From Mongoliitalea daihaiensis (GTDB lineage Bacteria; Bacteroidota; Bacteroidia; Cytophagales; Cyclobacteriaceae), in contig NZ_CP063779.1 of assembly GCF_021596945.1 (NCBI RefSeq), positions 1,951,001 through 2,015,000 of the forward strand: 64,000 nucleotides of DNA. The letters are read 5' to 3'. Each line of letters opens with the position of its first letter. Within the stretch, counting starts at the first letter, position 1. The translations under genes were made by a program, and so were the position numbers. Shown piece after piece: positions 42,701 to 50,629 of the stretch. The notes beneath the pieces were generated by a model that ran no database searches, had not been told where the DNA came from, and saw only the letters and a program-made list of their open reading frames with translations.

Positions 42701-44577
42701 AACAGCATAGTAGTATTTTCCCTAGGTGCCCATACCTGTGCAGTAAATTCAGTTCCTTTAGACAAATCGATTGGTCCTGCCAGATCAATAACTGCACCTC
42801 CCCAAGGCTGTCCTGCATTTTTAACCATTTGGGCTACTTTGGCGCTAGTATTTCCATTAGTGTCAGGATTGTCAATTACCGTTAGTACTCCTCCATCGAA
42901 GTTTGTGATGACGGCTTCCCAATTGATGTCTTCTTCAAAAGTCAACGGTAATGTAGGTCGATCTGCTGGTGCCACAACTTCTTCTTCTACCTGACTGATA
43001 TTATCCACAAACCAAGTAAAGTTTTCAGAACCATCACCAACAGTACCCAAGTCAAATATCAACACCACATTTCTAAAAGTAAATGCTCGGTTAGCACCTG
43101 ACATATCAAAGCTAACTTCTACCCATTCGTTGGCCACAGGAATTGTTGCACTTTGTTCAAATTCTTGTGCAGGATTTAAAGGATTCTCAAATTTCAAAAG
43201 CATGGTCGTATTTGCTCTTGGAGCCCAAACAAGTGCTTTAAACTCTGTTCCTTTACTCAAATCAATGGTTTGATCAAGTCGGATAAACGAGCCACCAAAA
43301 ACTTCACCTGTATTTTTTACCATTCTACCTACACGGGCACTTTCGTTTCCATTAGTATCAGGGTTATCAATGACGGTTAGTTCACCTCCAGCAAAGTTTT
43401 CTATAACAGTGGACCAATCGATATCATTTTCAAAGGTGATCGGAAGTAAAATGGAACCGCTATCTTCTCCTACTTCGCCGCCAAATTCCATATCATCCCA
43501 GAAGTAGGTTCTTGCAGCTCCCACACTTTCTCCAGATGTCAAAAAATCAAAGAATATGGACGCCATATTATATGATCTTGAAAAGTTGAGTTCAGCAGTT
43601 CCAAAAGCTTCATTTGAAAAATCAAAAACCAATGTCTGCCAAGTTTCGGCTTGGGTCACCCTTGCTTCGGTCTCCACAGTAATGGTAGGATCATTGGACG
43701 CTTCCACTTTTAAACGAACTGGGATACCCGCTACAGGTGACCATACACGAACACTCATAGTTGTAGCCCCAGGTGCGAAAGGAATAGGAGAGCTGAAGCC
43801 AGCTGTTCCTCCAACAGTTGTTCCTGCAAAATCCGCCGCATCGACAGGTTTGATAGTTTGAACAACTCTATTGTTTGCATCGGTAGGATCTGTTACAATT
43901 TCAGAAATTGCTCCTCCGAAATCTGCTAAAACATAATCAATATCTTCATCGTCAAAGGTAACTGGTAGATTAAACGCTCCTCCTGTCACAGGGGGGTCAT
44001 CACTAGCTTCTGTTTTAGCCAAAGAAACGTTATCTATAAAAACAGGGTCATTGCTCAAGCCCATTTCAAAACCTAGTTTCATAGCTCCGAAAGTAGCCCC
44101 CACTACGAATGTGGCTTCAAAAGTCTGCATTTCAGTTCCTAAGGTGACATCTGTGACGTTGATGGATTGAAATCCACCTCCATCTTCACCAAAGTACATT
44201 CGCAGTTGTCTACCAGCGGCTGTTGATCGAGCTTGGAAACTTGCTTTGTAAGTCTCTCCAACTTGTAAAGAGCCTATTTGAGCGGGTGTGAGTAATTGGT
44301 TCAATTGAACATGCCACACTTCACCACCGCCTCCTGTAATATTGGTAATAGCAGCTTCACCGTCAGTTACCGCAACGGTCGCTGATACACCTGCAAAATC
44401 TGCAATAAAGGTGGACCATGAATTTAGGCCACTTGAAAAGTCACCATTAATTAAAATGTTGGGTCCATCCTCAGCGCTCTTAATCTCCAGAGCCTTTGGA
44501 GGTATTTCTAATGACCAAGCATGAAAGCTTACAAAGGCCATTAAAAAAGTTGTGAGAAATAGAGTAAAATTTTTCAT
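39775..44577 (-). CDS. Very large modular T9SS cargo protein with carbohydrate-binding-like modules
   Basis: From ATG 44577 it has about 1600 residues. After the signal (MKNFTLFLTTFLMAFVSFHAWS) come eight beta-sandwich modules of three types in the order A-B-C-C-B-C-A-A. Type A (about 150 residues, LINGDFSSGLNSW...FIDNVS) looks like CBM_4_9; type B has LPVTFDDEDIDYVLADFGG and ends in RTYFWDDMEFG; type C has ELTVIDNPDTNGN and ends in FTWFVDNI. Then follow an Ig-like domain (about 1365-1450), a PKD/Ig-like domain and a type IX secretion C-terminal sorting domain (LSVFPNPVENYLQIRGVSG...GMYVVRIQ). No catalytic domain is seen. It is likely a cell-surface or secreted glycan-binding protein. Type A copies 2 and 3 are nearly identical in DNA. 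Confidence 0.88.
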   Translation of the reverse strand: MKNFTLFLTTFLMAFVSFHAWSLEIPPKALEIKSAEDGPNILINGDFSSGLNSWSTFIADFAGVSATVAVTDGEAAITNITGGGGEVWHVQLNQLLTPAQIGSLQVGETYKASFQARSTAAGRQLRMYFGEDGGGFQSINVTDVTLGTEMQTFEATFVVGATFGAMKLGFEMGLSNDPVFIDNVSLAKTEASDDPPVTGGAFNLPVTFDDEDIDYVLADFGGAISEIVTDPTDANNRVVQTIKPVDAADFAGTTVGGTAGFSSPIPFAPGATTMSVRVWSPVAGIPVRLKVEASNDPTITVETEARVTQAETWQTLVFDFSNEAFGTAELNFSRSYNMASIFFDFLTSGESVGAARTYFWDDMEFGGEVGEDSGSILLPITFENDIDWSTVIENFAGGELTVIDNPDTNGNESARVGRMVKNTGEVFGGSFIRLDQTIDLSKGTEFKALVWAPRANTTMLLKFENPLNPAQEFEQSATIPVANEWVEVSFDMSGANRAFTFRNVVLIFDLGTVGDGSENFTWFVDNISQVEEEVVAPADRPTLPLTFEEDINWEAVITNFDGGVLTVIDNPDTNGNTSAKVAQMVKNAGQPWGGAVIDLAGPIDLSKGTEFTAQVWAPRENTTMLFKFENSADPGQNFEQNVTIPAANQWTDVTINMSGANRAFPYDRIVFIFDLGTVGDGSANFTWFLDNVVQVEGEGPGVATLTLPVTFDDEELDYALTDFGGTASEIVVDPTNPANRVAQTTKTENAETFAGTTIGGTAGFVSPIPFAAGATFMNARVWSPVAGIQVRLKVEAANDPTVSVETEATVTRASGWQTLTFNFANQATGTEAINFARTYNKATIFFDFGRTGAQAGGARTYFWDDVAFGVGEDEDPGIPTDGPVLPLTFEEDIDWDAVITGFDGGELTVIDNPDTNGNPSARVARMVKNAGQPWGGAFIDLAAPLNLSQGAEFTAQVWAPRANTTMLFKLENSANPDQNFEQSVTIPTASAWTNVSFDMSGANPSFNYDRVVLIFDLGTPGDGSANFTWFVDNIRQVGDESEPEVPTSLIINGNFADGLNSWTPFIADFAGVSANVAVTNGEAAITNIVGAGGEIWHVQLNQIFTQEQIALLEVGETYKVSFQARSTVEGRQLRMYFGEDGGGFRSIEVTDVSLGTEMQTFEVTFEVGATYDAMKLGFEMGLSNDPVFIDNVSMMKEEGETSEPETPTSLVINGDFADDLNSWTPFIADFAGVSANVAVTNGEAAITNITGAGGEIWHVQLNQIFTPEQIALLEVGETYKVSFQARSTVEGRQLRMYFGEDGGGFRSIEVTDVSLGTEMQTFEVTFEVGATYDAMKLGFEMGLSNDPVFIDNVSMVKVVFELSAQSITFVDIPAQLAGGDPIELEATASSGLAVSFTAESENISIEGNVVTLLAAGRATIVATQEGNNEFRPAAPVTRSFCINPLKPTISLSGEGTGNATLTSSASMGNQWFRNGIAIEGATGQTFTVTNQGSYTVAVRVDDCVSEVSDAINLIVNSNRIQQPRELSVFPNPVENYLQIRGVSGPVRSIEMIDMAGRVNNVVFEESNDGIRANVSHLTPGMYVVRIQEMNRSYAVKVMKK
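40505..41470 (-). repeat. 486-bp tandem duplication of the type A module
   Basis: Two nearly identical DNA stretches within the mosaic T9SS gene have a period of 486 bases (162 residues). For instance, the GGGTCATTACTCAA stretch recurs at 40535 and 41021. Differences are scattered single bases, mainly silent. The third type A copy near 44000-44460 is more distant. Confidence 0.8.
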
Positions 44578-44925
44578 AGGCACTATGAATGATTATTTTG
44601 GAATATTGATAATTGTTAAATTTCGCAATTTGCGATTTCATAAAATTACCTTAAATAATTCTGCAACACGCTGTTGAATTGTACTACAAATGTTCATCAA
44701 TCCCTAAAAAATACTACATCAATAATACATCAATCGTGCCTTGGAACGTTTAAAACGTTTTAAATCACCATAAAAATGAATTTCAGTGGACACTACAGGA
44801 TGATTTTTACATTTTCTTATTGAAAGTTAACTTACCTATCTTCCTGAGGGCAGCAATAAACCTTTCAGCAGTTTAAAATTATTGTTTGTGAAAAAAAATG
44901 AGCAATCAATCCAAAGGGAAATTTA
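44578..44925. other. Intergenic region with short palindromes
   Basis: These 348 AT-rich bases lie before the mosaic T9SS gene and after the end of the minus-strand hydrolase gene. They contain TCGCAA-T-TTGCGA (44623-44635) and AACGTTTAAAACGTTTT (44745-44761), which are candidates for regulator binding. No TAnnTTTG element was found on the minus strand. Confidence 0.4.
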
Positions 44926-45972
44926 TTAGAACGCCCCTTGATCTACATCTTTGATAAACTTAATCAAACCCTCAAAAAATACCTGCTGATCATCATACTG
45001 ACTAAGATGGCTACCGTCTGGACAAAAGAGGTAGCGCCCTTTTTGCACTTCGCCAGACATCCATTCCATATGACTAGGGTCCATGGTATCATGTCCTGCG
45101 CCAATCACGAGTGTGGGAACAGCAATGGATTTTAAGTCTTCTTTTCTATCCCAGCCTTTTAAACTTGCACCTGCTGTAATACCAAATTCGGAATGTCCTT
45201 GCATATATACATATACATTTGGATTAACATGTTTGAGGGATCGCATAACTGCCTCAGGCCACTCCGCTATAGGCTTACGCAATACATGGTACTGGTAGTG
45301 GTGTTCCAAAAGCAATTCTTCATAACGAGGATTTTCAAAGTCTTCACTTTCTTCAATCTTCATGATCTCAGCAAAAACTTCAGGTGGCATTTGTGGCCCT
45401 AGCACTTCTTTCGCATAAGCTTCGTAGTCATCTAAGCTTGCCATCATATTGGAAATCACCAGGCCTTTGAGTTTATCCTGATGCTTTAAGGCATATTCCA
45501 TGGCTAATATACCTCCCCAAGATTGTCCGAAAAGGTAAAAATTGTCAGCATCCAAATCCAAAGCAATACGTACTTGCTCTACCTCGTCTACAAATCGCTC
45601 AATAGTCCATAACGATTGATCTTCTGGTTGCTCAGAATAGTAAGAGCCTAATTGATCATAGTAGATATACTCGATGCCTTCTGCTGGAAAGAACCCATCG
45701 AAGCAGGAGTACAATTCATGTGTCATGCCCGGTCCTCCATGCAAGAGGAGTACTTTCATGCTAGGATTGTTTCCCACTCGTTTGGTCCAAACCTTAAATT
45801 CGCCTGCGGGGGTCTCTATAGGGATCATTCGAATTCCTCCTTCAAATTGATCGCTTCTGCCCGAAAAATCAAGATATGAATGGGTGAAGTCAGAGCTACC
45901 TTCCTCGCCAGAAGGGCTACAGGCTACAAGTCCTCCAAAAAAGAGTGTCAGGATAAAAATAAGGTTACGCAT
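44926..45972 (-). CDS. Proline-iminopeptidase-like alpha/beta hydrolase, lipoprotein
   Basis: This 348-residue protein has a lipoprotein signal (FGGLVACSPSG). Its alpha/beta-hydrolase core has the oxyanion motif LLLHGGPGMTHE and the nucleophile elbow GQSWGG, the combination typical of proline iminopeptidases and tricorn-interacting aminopeptidase F1. The acid and His are probably in GAGHDTMDP and CPDGSHLSQYD near the C-terminus. It would release N-terminal Pro or other residues from small peptides on the periplasmic or outer face. It is transcribed away from the DUF4230 gene. A lipid anchor is unusual for the cytoplasmic Pip enzymes but common in Bacteroidota. Confidence 0.88.
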   Translation of the reverse strand: MRNLIFILTLFFGGLVACSPSGEEGSSDFTHSYLDFSGRSDQFEGGIRMIPIETPAGEFKVWTKRVGNNPSMKVLLLHGGPGMTHELYSCFDGFFPAEGIEYIYYDQLGSYYSEQPEDQSLWTIERFVDEVEQVRIALDLDADNFYLFGQSWGGILAMEYALKHQDKLKGLVISNMMASLDDYEAYAKEVLGPQMPPEVFAEIMKIEESEDFENPRYEELLLEHHYQYHVLRKPIAEWPEAVMRSLKHVNPNVYVYMQGHSEFGITAGASLKGWDRKEDLKSIAVPTLVIGAGHDTMDPSHMEWMSGEVQKGRYLFCPDGSHLSQYDDQQVFFEGLIKFIKDVDQGAF

Positions 45973-46024
45973 GAGAATTATTTCGTTGATGATGCTTTAA
46001 ATGTAAAAAAAAATGGTTGACCAT

Positions 46025-46032
46025 CAAAATTA
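46025..46032 (-). promoter_or_regulatory. Bacteroidota -7 element for the hydrolase gene
   Basis: CAAAATTA on the plus strand reads TAATTTTG on the minus strand and lies about 50 bases before the hydrolase ATG. No -33 element is clear. Confidence 0.4.
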
Positions 46033-46254
46033 TAAAATTTATACTCTTTTATGCCTTTGTGAAAGCTATCAGAGATGATACTTGTCATTGGTTGCCATAA
46101 GTTTTGCCGATCTAAGGCAATATCAGCTGTTTTTTATCCGAGCAATGATTTTTACCGTATCTTTCAGTAAACATTCGGTGTCATGATCAGTAAAATCTTG
46201 ATAGAAAACTGTCAAATTATATTGATTAACCACCTGTAAAAATAAAAAACACGG

Positions 46255-46869
46255 ATGAAACGATTTATTTTCGGCTTTGGCTTGGCAGTAATTTTATTTG
46301 TCATGCTATGGCTATTGGTAGATAAAAAAGAAAGCAAAGAGCAAATTCAAGAGAGTTCGGCACTCATTCAGCAGCGTATCGAACAAGTAGGTAAGTTGAT
46401 TGTGACAGAGGGGTATTTTTCTCAGGTTTTCACCTTTAAAAACTCTCAAAATCTCTTTTTAAATATGCTTAAGTCTGATAAAAAAGCATTGGTTGTGGCC
46501 AATGCTAAGGTGACCGTGGAGTATGACTTGAGACAACTGCAAACTGAAATAGATATGGAGAACCAAATCTTGATTCTCAAAAGTATTCCCGAACCTGTGA
46601 TCAATATTTATCCTGAAATTGAATATTACGATGTAAGCCAAGACTACTTCAATAAATTTGGTGCAGCCGATTACAACAAGATCAAAAATACAGTTACCAC
46701 TCGTATTCGTGAAAAGGTAAATCAATCTAATTTATTGGAAAATAGCCAAGATCGCCTAATGGCCGAACTAGTCAATATATTTATCCTTACGAAATCCCTT
46801 GGCTGGACTTTGCAATACAATGAAGTTGCCATTGAGTCAGAAGAGGAGTTGAAAAGTCTGAAAAGGTAA
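46255..46869 (+). CDS. DUF4230-family membrane-anchored protein
   Basis: This 204-residue protein has an N-terminal hydrophobic anchor (FIFGFGLAVILFVMLWLLV) followed by a DUF4230-like domain (IEQVGKLIVTEGYFSQVFTFK ... NAKVTVEYDLRQL ... LKSIPEPVINIYPEIEYYDVSQDYFNKFG). DUF4230 proteins have no established function. It ends 7 bases before the HMA-like/AraC regulator, with no terminator visible between, so they may be one transcript. Confidence 0.82.
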   Translation: MKRFIFGFGLAVILFVMLWLLVDKKESKEQIQESSALIQQRIEQVGKLIVTEGYFSQVFTFKNSQNLFLNMLKSDKKALVVANAKVTVEYDLRQLQTEIDMENQILILKSIPEPVINIYPEIEYYDVSQDYFNKFGAADYNKIKNTVTTRIREKVNQSNLLENSQDRLMAELVNIFILTKSLGWTLQYNEVAIESEEELKSLKR

Positions 46870-46876
46870 AGCTGTA

Positions 46877-47410
46877 ATGGAAGAAATCAAGATCAAAAAC
46901 ATGGTTTGTCCACGCTGCATTATGGCAGTGGAAAATATAGTGAAAGGAATGAATCTAGCGGTACAAGAAGTTAGACTGGGAAAATTAGTTTTAAAAAATG
47001 AGCTTACTCCTGCTCAAGCGAAAAATTTAGAAACAAGCTTAAAGACCATAGGCTTTGAAATACTCAAGAGTAAAGAGGCGATCACAATTGAGGAGATTAA
47101 ACGTTTTTTAAATGCATTGGTGCAAGAAGGAACTGTTCCAGCGGGTTTTAATCTCACAGAAGTCATTCAAGCGAGACAATTGGAGGATTACAGTAAATTA
47201 AGTAATCTATTTAGCAGCATGGAAGGGCAAACGATTGAGCGATATCTTATTCAATTGAAAATCGATAAGGTAAAAGAATGGCTTTTTTATGGAGAGTATC
47301 AACTGAGCGAAATGGCTTGGAAATTGGGTTACAGCTCTGTTCAGCATTTATCGTCACAGTTTAAAAAAGTGACTGGGATGACTCCATCGGCATTTAAAAA
47401 GATTCTCTAG
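46877..47410 (+). CDS. HMA-like domain fused to AraC-type DNA-binding domain
   Basis: This 177-residue protein begins with a heavy-metal-associated-like segment (IKIKNMVCPRCIMAVENIVKGMNL, CxxC at 10-13) of about 70 residues with the ferredoxin-like strand pattern (IGFEIL near its end). The C-terminal about 100 residues are an AraC-family helix-turn-helix pair (FSSMEGQTIERYLIQLKIDKVKEWLFYGEYQLSEMAWKLGYSSVQHLSSQFKKVTGMTPSAFKKIL). This suggests a regulator that senses a metal such as Cu, Zn or Hg through the CxxC and binds DNA. The metal and targets are unknown. No metal-efflux gene is adjacent; DUF4230 lies upstream and rimO downstream. Confidence 0.88.
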   Translation: MEEIKIKNMVCPRCIMAVENIVKGMNLAVQEVRLGKLVLKNELTPAQAKNLETSLKTIGFEILKSKEAITIEEIKRFLNALVQEGTVPAGFNLTEVIQARQLEDYSKLSNLFSSMEGQTIERYLIQLKIDKVKEWLFYGEYQLSEMAWKLGYSSVQHLSSQFKKVTGMTPSAFKKIL

Positions 47411-47448
47411 AGCCCTTCGAAAAGTTAAAATGGCCTAAAAACAGCAAA

Positions 47449-47468
47449 GCGTCGATTCACATCGACGC
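47449..47468. terminator. Perfect GCGTCGAT hairpin after the AraC-type gene
   Basis: GCGTCGAT-TCAC-ATCGACGC is an 8-bp perfect stem with a 4-base loop about 40 bases after the stop. No strong T-run follows on the plus strand, so it may be a weak terminator or an RNA-end structure. Nothing else is recognised in the 307-base gap apart from the rimO promoter. Confidence 0.5.
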
Positions 47469-47665
47469 CTAAAAATCTGCAAGGTTTTCAAAAAATGTTC
47501 GTTTGCTGTACGTGCTTCAAAAGTACTACAGCAGGATTGCTTCAAAGCCACCAAATCATTAAGGATACTTTAAGCTTATCAATTGATTCTCAACCATACT
47601 TAATAATCTCTTAATCTTTGACTCTTTAAGAGGAGATCTTTTGGGATGGGTTTTCATACGTACTC

Positions 47666-47698
47666 TTGGTATAAATCACTCTGAAATAACTACCTTTG
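47666..47698 (+). promoter_or_regulatory. Promoter of rimO (TTG-N22-TACCTTTG)
   Basis: TTG at 47666-47668 is followed after 22 bases by TACCTTTG (47691-47698), which lies 20 bases before the GTG start at 47718. The spacing is slightly long but the -7 box is a full match. Confidence 0.6.
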
Positions 47699-47717
47699 CG
47701 CCAAAGATAGGAAAGTA

Positions 47718-49028
47718 GTGAAAGCAAGAACGCTCAAAAAAGATAAGGTAAATATCATTACCATGGGTTGCTCCAAAAACTTGGTTGATTCCGAGGTTTT
47801 ACTGACCCAACTCAAAGGCAACGGCATCGACGCCAACCATGAGTCCAATAGTTCCGATAACAACATCATCATTATTAATACCTGTGGCTTTATCGATAAT
47901 GCCAAGCAAGAATCCATTGATACCATCTTACAATATGTAGATGCCAAAGAAAGAGGGATAGTTGACAAAGTCTACGTAACGGGATGTCTTTCTCAACGAT
48001 ATAAAGATGATTTGGAAAAAGAAATCCCTCAGGTTGACGCCTATTTTGGCACCCGGGATTTACCAGCTTTATTGAAAAAGTTTAAAGCAGATTACAAACA
48101 TGAACTGGTAGGCGAGCGTTTGTTGACGCACAATGCCCATTATGCTTACATGAAGATTTCGGAAGGTTGTGACCGTCCTTGTTCTTTTTGTGCCATTCCC
48201 TTGATGCGGGGAGGACATGTGTCCCGTTCCATTGAAGATTTGGTAAAAGAAGCAGAACATAAGGCTGCTAATGGTACGAAAGAGCTTTTATTAATTGCAC
48301 AAGATTCGACTTATTACGGGTTGGATTTGTATAAAAAAAGAAGGTTGGCAGATTTGATGCGGGCGCTTTCAGATGTAGATGGGATTGAGTGGATTCGTCT
48401 GCATTACGCTTTCCCAACCGGCTTCCCAATGGATGTGATCGAGGTAATGAAAGAGAGATCCAATATTTGTAATTACTTGGATATCCCTTTACAGCATGGT
48501 TCTACAGATGTATTGAAAGCCATGAGGAGAGGAACTACTAGAGAAAAACAAGAAGAATTGATCCACAGCATCCGTGATTTGATTCCAGAAATTGCCATCA
48601 GGACCACACTCATTACAGGTCACCCAGGAGAAGGCGAGAAGGAATTTGAAGAGATGGTGGGGTTTGTGGAGCGTATGAAGTTTGAGCGATTAGGTGTCTT
48701 TACCTATTCTCATGAAGAAAATACCCATGCGCATACGATGGAAGACAGTACTCCTGAAGAAGTAAAGCAGGAGCGTGCTAATCATCTGATGGAAATCCAA
48801 GAGCAAATCAGTTACGATTTGAACCAAGAGAAAATTGGAAAAACTTTCAAGGTGTTAATTGATAAGAAGGAGAATGGCTATTTTGTAGGTAGAACAGAGT
48901 ATGATTCCGTAGAGGTTGATAATGAAGTTTTGATCGATGCAAGCAAACATTATTGCCGCATTGGAGACTTTGTGGAAGCTACTGTTACGGATGCTACAGA
49001 ATTTGACTTGTATGCGGATGTAAAATAA
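47718..49028 (+). CDS. rimO: Ribosomal protein S12 methylthiotransferase RimO
   Basis: This 436-residue radical-SAM enzyme adds a methylthio group to an Asp of ribosomal protein S12. The N-terminal domain holds the auxiliary-cluster Cys at GCSKNLVDSE, NTCGFIDNAKQES and TGCLSQRY. The radical-SAM CxxxCxxC is EGCDRPCSFCAIPLMRGG. IARMTTLITGHPGEGEKEFEE-like and FTYSHEE stretches follow, and a TRAM-like C-terminal region ends the protein (GKTFKVLIDKKENGYFVGRTEYDS). I used the GTG at 47718, placed well behind the promoter; no nearer ATG precedes the first motif. A strong terminator follows. Confidence 0.96.
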   Translation: MKARTLKKDKVNIITMGCSKNLVDSEVLLTQLKGNGIDANHESNSSDNNIIIINTCGFIDNAKQESIDTILQYVDAKERGIVDKVYVTGCLSQRYKDDLEKEIPQVDAYFGTRDLPALLKKFKADYKHELVGERLLTHNAHYAYMKISEGCDRPCSFCAIPLMRGGHVSRSIEDLVKEAEHKAANGTKELLLIAQDSTYYGLDLYKKRRLADLMRALSDVDGIEWIRLHYAFPTGFPMDVIEVMKERSNICNYLDIPLQHGSTDVLKAMRRGTTREKQEELIHSIRDLIPEIAIRTTLITGHPGEGEKEFEEMVGFVERMKFERLGVFTYSHEENTHAHTMEDSTPEEVKQERANHLMEIQEQISYDLNQEKIGKTFKVLIDKKENGYFVGRTEYDSVEVDNEVLIDASKHYCRIGDFVEATVTDATEFDLYADVK

Positions 49029-49087
49029 AATTAGAGATTTTTGATGATTTTCAACAATCCGTCAAAAGGATGTTGAATTCAACCAAA

Positions 49088-49125
49088 GAAAAACCCAGAG
49101 AAAAAATATTTCTCTGGGTTTTTTT
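49088..49125 (+). terminator. Terminator of rimO
   Basis: AAAACCCAGAGAAA and TTTCTCTGGGTTTTTTT form a long stem with a T-run. The next gene's -7 box starts 6 bases later, which argues against any start of that gene upstream of it. Confidence 0.85.
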
Positions 49126-49130
49126 AAACC

Positions 49131-49138
49131 TATATTTG
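49131..49138 (+). promoter_or_regulatory. Bacteroidota -7 element TATATTTG
   Basis: TATATTTG fits TAnnTTTG and lies 22 bases before the ATG at 49160. It fixes the start of the next gene downstream of the rimO terminator. Confidence 0.6.
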
Positions 49139-49159
49139 TGTATACTCGTTAAAAATACC

Positions 49160-50563
49160 ATGAATATGGCCTCTGTTAAAATTTTATTCGCTATTTTATT
49201 GCTTTGTTTCTTTTCAATGCCTGAGCTTTCAGCCCAAGAACAAGAAATTGTTACCGTTTATAATGGTTCAACTGAATATGTTGGGCAGGGGGTGTTGATC
49301 AATGGTCGTCGACACGGAGAATGGAAGATTTTTAGTAGAAAGCCCCAAAAACCTGCTGCAATTCCTTATGTTCCTCAATCTTCCAATCAACGAGTTTCGG
49401 ATAAGCAATTGAAAAAACATTTCAATATGAATCAACCCCATCAGGTGGTTCATTATAGGAATGGGATTTTGAATGGGGAATTTCAAGAATTTTATCAATC
49501 CGGAGCAATTAAGTTTAGAGTCAATTTGGTTTCTGGAAAAGTGGATGGTAATTATGAAGCATTTTATGAGGATGGTAGCCAACAAGTAAAAGGGTTTTTT
49601 CGTCAGGACAAACCGCATCAGGAGTGGCATCGGTTTTTTGCTAATGGCGTACAAGAGTCTTTAGAGTATTACTACAATGGTTTGAAAGTAGGAGATTGGA
49701 AATGGTTTCATGAAAATGGGGAGCCAAGAGAAACCATTGCTTTTATTCAAGATGCTAAGCATGGTGCTTATCAATCATTTTTCCGCAATGGTCAATTGCA
49801 AGAACAGGGAACTTTTGATAAAAATGAAAAAGTAGGTGTTTGGCAAAGTTTTTTTGACAATGGGCAATTAGCTTCTCAAGAAAGTTTTTCTTTTGGTATG
49901 CCGGATGGAAAATGGGAATATTATACAATAGACGGTAAACTTTTAGCTGGAGGTACTTACAGTCTAGGTAAAAAGCTGGGAACCTGGATAGAAGAGACCG
50001 GCCTAGATGATGAATTATTACGAACAGGATTTTATCTGGAAGATGTCAAATCAGGTACATGGAAAGTGGTCAACCGTCAAGGCCATGTTTTTCAGGAAGA
50101 AGTGTATAGTGAAGGTAAGCTTTTGGCAGTTAGTAAATTTATGGAAATCAATGGTCAAGTAAAGGATGCGGGATCCTTAGCTAATGGTGATGGGGAACGA
50201 ATTTTTTACGATGCTGAAGGTAGAGTTATCCAAAAAGGGGGATTTGAGAAGGGAATTCCTCACGGTGTTTGGCTGTACTTTGAAGGAGAAAGTAGCAATT
50301 TGGAAAAACTTGGAGGCTACTTGGAAGGAAATGCGCACGGTGAGTGGCTCACTTACAATGCTGAGGGAAAAGTAGTGAATAGAGAATATTTCGAATATGG
50401 TGAACAAATTAAGGAAGATGTTTTGAAAGATGATGGAACTGTGCGCTCAGCCCCTCTTTTGAGCCAAAGCCCTACGTTAGACTCTAATTCAGCCATGCAC
50501 CGTCAAGGAGCAGGTAATTATCTTAGTAATATGTTTTACAGTTCCCGTTATGCTGGTAATTAA
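49160..50563 (+). CDS. Secreted MORN/YwqK-like repeat protein
   Basis: From ATG 49160 it has 467 residues (a second Met lies two codons on). A signal peptide ends at SAQ. About ten repeats of roughly 23 residues follow, such as NGILNGEFQEFYQSGAIKF, VDGNYEAFYEDGSQQVKG, VGDWKWFHENGEPRET and GVWQSFFDNGQLASQE. This is the MORN/YwqK type: a Gly-x-Trp/Phe turn with xxNG. Such proteins are common in Bacteroidota and act as binding scaffolds; some are labelled as antitoxins by homology only. An in-frame upstream reading would lie inside a terminator and was rejected. Confidence 0.85.
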   Translation: MNMASVKILFAILLLCFFSMPELSAQEQEIVTVYNGSTEYVGQGVLINGRRHGEWKIFSRKPQKPAAIPYVPQSSNQRVSDKQLKKHFNMNQPHQVVHYRNGILNGEFQEFYQSGAIKFRVNLVSGKVDGNYEAFYEDGSQQVKGFFRQDKPHQEWHRFFANGVQESLEYYYNGLKVGDWKWFHENGEPRETIAFIQDAKHGAYQSFFRNGQLQEQGTFDKNEKVGVWQSFFDNGQLASQESFSFGMPDGKWEYYTIDGKLLAGGTYSLGKKLGTWIEETGLDDELLRTGFYLEDVKSGTWKVVNRQGHVFQEEVYSEGKLLAVSKFMEINGQVKDAGSLANGDGERIFYDAEGRVIQKGGFEKGIPHGVWLYFEGESSNLEKLGGYLEGNAHGEWLTYNAEGKVVNREYFEYGEQIKEDVLKDDGTVRSAPLLSQSPTLDSNSAMHRQGAGNYLSNMFYSSRYAGN

Positions 50564-50573
50564 AAGTTAACAA

Positions 50574-50612
50574 TTTCCTAACTGTTTTACAGTTAGGAAA
50601 CTCTATTTTTCG
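50574..50612 (+). terminator. Terminator of the MORN-like gene
   Basis: TTTCCTAACTG (50574-50584) and CAGTTAGGAAA (50590-50600) form a perfect 11-bp stem with a 5-base loop, followed by a TATTTTT run. Confidence 0.85.
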
Positions 50613-50629
50613 GAAAATTAGCAAATAAC

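Noticed and set aside
49070..49159. Upstream start of the MORN-like protein
   Set aside because: It would be transcribed through the rimO terminator and starts before the -7 box at 49131; ATG 49160 gives a proper signal peptide.
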